From contig WFPU01000145.1 in the NCBI GenBank assembly GCA_015487435.1, forward strand, positions 1-5,439: a stretch of 5,439 nucleotides of DNA, in the 5' to 3' direction. The position numbers and the translations under genes are program-made. This document shows, in pieces, positions 5,116 through 5,439 of this stretch. The DNA is from Sulfurimonas sp. Lineage in GTDB: Bacteria > Campylobacterota > Campylobacteria > Campylobacterales > Sulfurimonadaceae. A model generated the notes under the pieces. The model was not told where the DNA came from, made no database searches, and saw only the letters and a program-made list of their open reading frames with translations. Each line of letters begins with the position of its first letter. Position 1 is the first letter of the stretch.

Positions 5116-5439
5116 TCTGGTCTTTAATGTTTTGGGCTAAGTTGCTGCATTTTTGAATCTGCTGCGTTTTTGAAAGTGACTCATCTAAAAGAATGTTAAT
5201 AAAAGCACTTCCGACTATGACACCATCAGCACCTTGTACTTTCGCTTTTGCTGTTTTTTCATTGACACCAAAACCTACATAGACAGGTGTTTGCGTGTAT
5301 TTTTTGATATCGGCTAGGAATGGCTGCAGATCTTCTGCTGTCCCGGAACCAGTGATGCCTGTATAAGCAACCATATAGATGAACTTTTTGGCATCACTGA
5401 CTATCTCTTTGATGCGCGCCTCTGAATCCGTCGGTGCTA
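5105..5439 (-). CDS. trpA: Tryptophan synthase alpha chain, C-terminal part
   Basis: The alpha subunit splits indole-3-glycerol phosphate into indole and glyceraldehyde-3-phosphate; indole passes to TrpB. The last 110 residues are present, roughly 40% of a usual 250-270 aa protein; the N-terminal part with the catalytic Glu and Asp lies beyond the right edge. The frame continues through the ATG at 5374, which is an internal Met, to the window end. Landmarks in order are APTDSEARI, IYMVAYTGITGSG (phosphate-binding loop 6 region), PVYVGFGVNE and GADGVIVGSAFI (phosphate-binding Gly-Ser). The stop codon lies inside the last codons of the convergent phytase-like gene (11-bp overlap), so no terminator separates them. 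Confidence 0.95.
   Translation of the reverse strand, partial: APTDSEARIKEIVSDAKKFIYMVAYTGITGSGTAEDLQPFLADIKKYTQTPVYVGFGVNEKTAKAKVQGADGVIVGSAFINILLDESLSKTQQIQKCSNLAQNIKDQINS

Noticed and set aside
5105..5374. An 89-aa gene starting at the ATG at 5374
   Set aside because: The same frame continues upstream with conserved TrpA sequence (APTDSEARI and onwards) to the window edge, so this Met is internal.

Overview
The window looks like a chromosomal junction in an AT-rich member of the Campylobacterota (Sulfurimonas/Sulfuricurvum type). The right-hand part is host chromosome and the left 4.1 kb is the end of an integrated mobile element. The organism call rests on base composition, TGnTATAAT-type promoters without good -35 boxes, and the look of the TrpA and phytase-like proteins. 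It is inference at genus level.

Region 1 (1-1663, all minus strand) is a regulatory module of the element. Transcription runs right to left. It starts with a 68-aa AlpA/excisionase-like helix-turn-helix protein, followed one base later by a 95-aa putative winged-helix protein. That gene overlaps by 23 bp a 237-aa protein with a C-terminal helix-turn-helix. After a 210-bp spacer comes an unidentified gene that runs off the left edge. The spacer holds a well-formed promoter with a palindrome between its -35 and -10 boxes and a perfect 22-bp direct repeat on either side.

Region 2 (1664-4132) is the recombination module. A complete tyrosine integrase (384 aa) starts near the right end and is coupled by an ATGA overlap to a 331-aa protein of unknown function. 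A stem-loop follows the second gene. Upstream of the integrase lie a tandem TTTGGGTGAC repeat and a 9-bp inverted repeat. Each arm of the inverted repeat is an extended -10 box, one facing the integrase and one facing out of the element.

Region 3 (4133-4175) is the element boundary: the 3' half of a tRNA, from the anticodon loop to CCA, with no 5' half. Its acceptor and variable-loop sequences fit tRNA-Arg with an NCG anticodon. This is what remains of the target tRNA after insertion at its 3' end. The restored tRNA should lie beyond the left edge, so the element is longer than about 4.1 kb.

Region 4 (4176-5439) is host chromosome: a secreted or periplasmic phytase-like/esterase-like protein, meeting tail to tail with an 11-bp overlap the 3' part of trpA (tryptophan synthase alpha chain).

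Taken together, the integrase, the AlpA-like protein, small DNA-binding proteins and the tRNA-Arg att site describe an integrative element. It could be a cryptic prophage, a phage satellite or a genomic island. No structural, defence or conjugation gene is visible here, so which of these it is cannot be decided.
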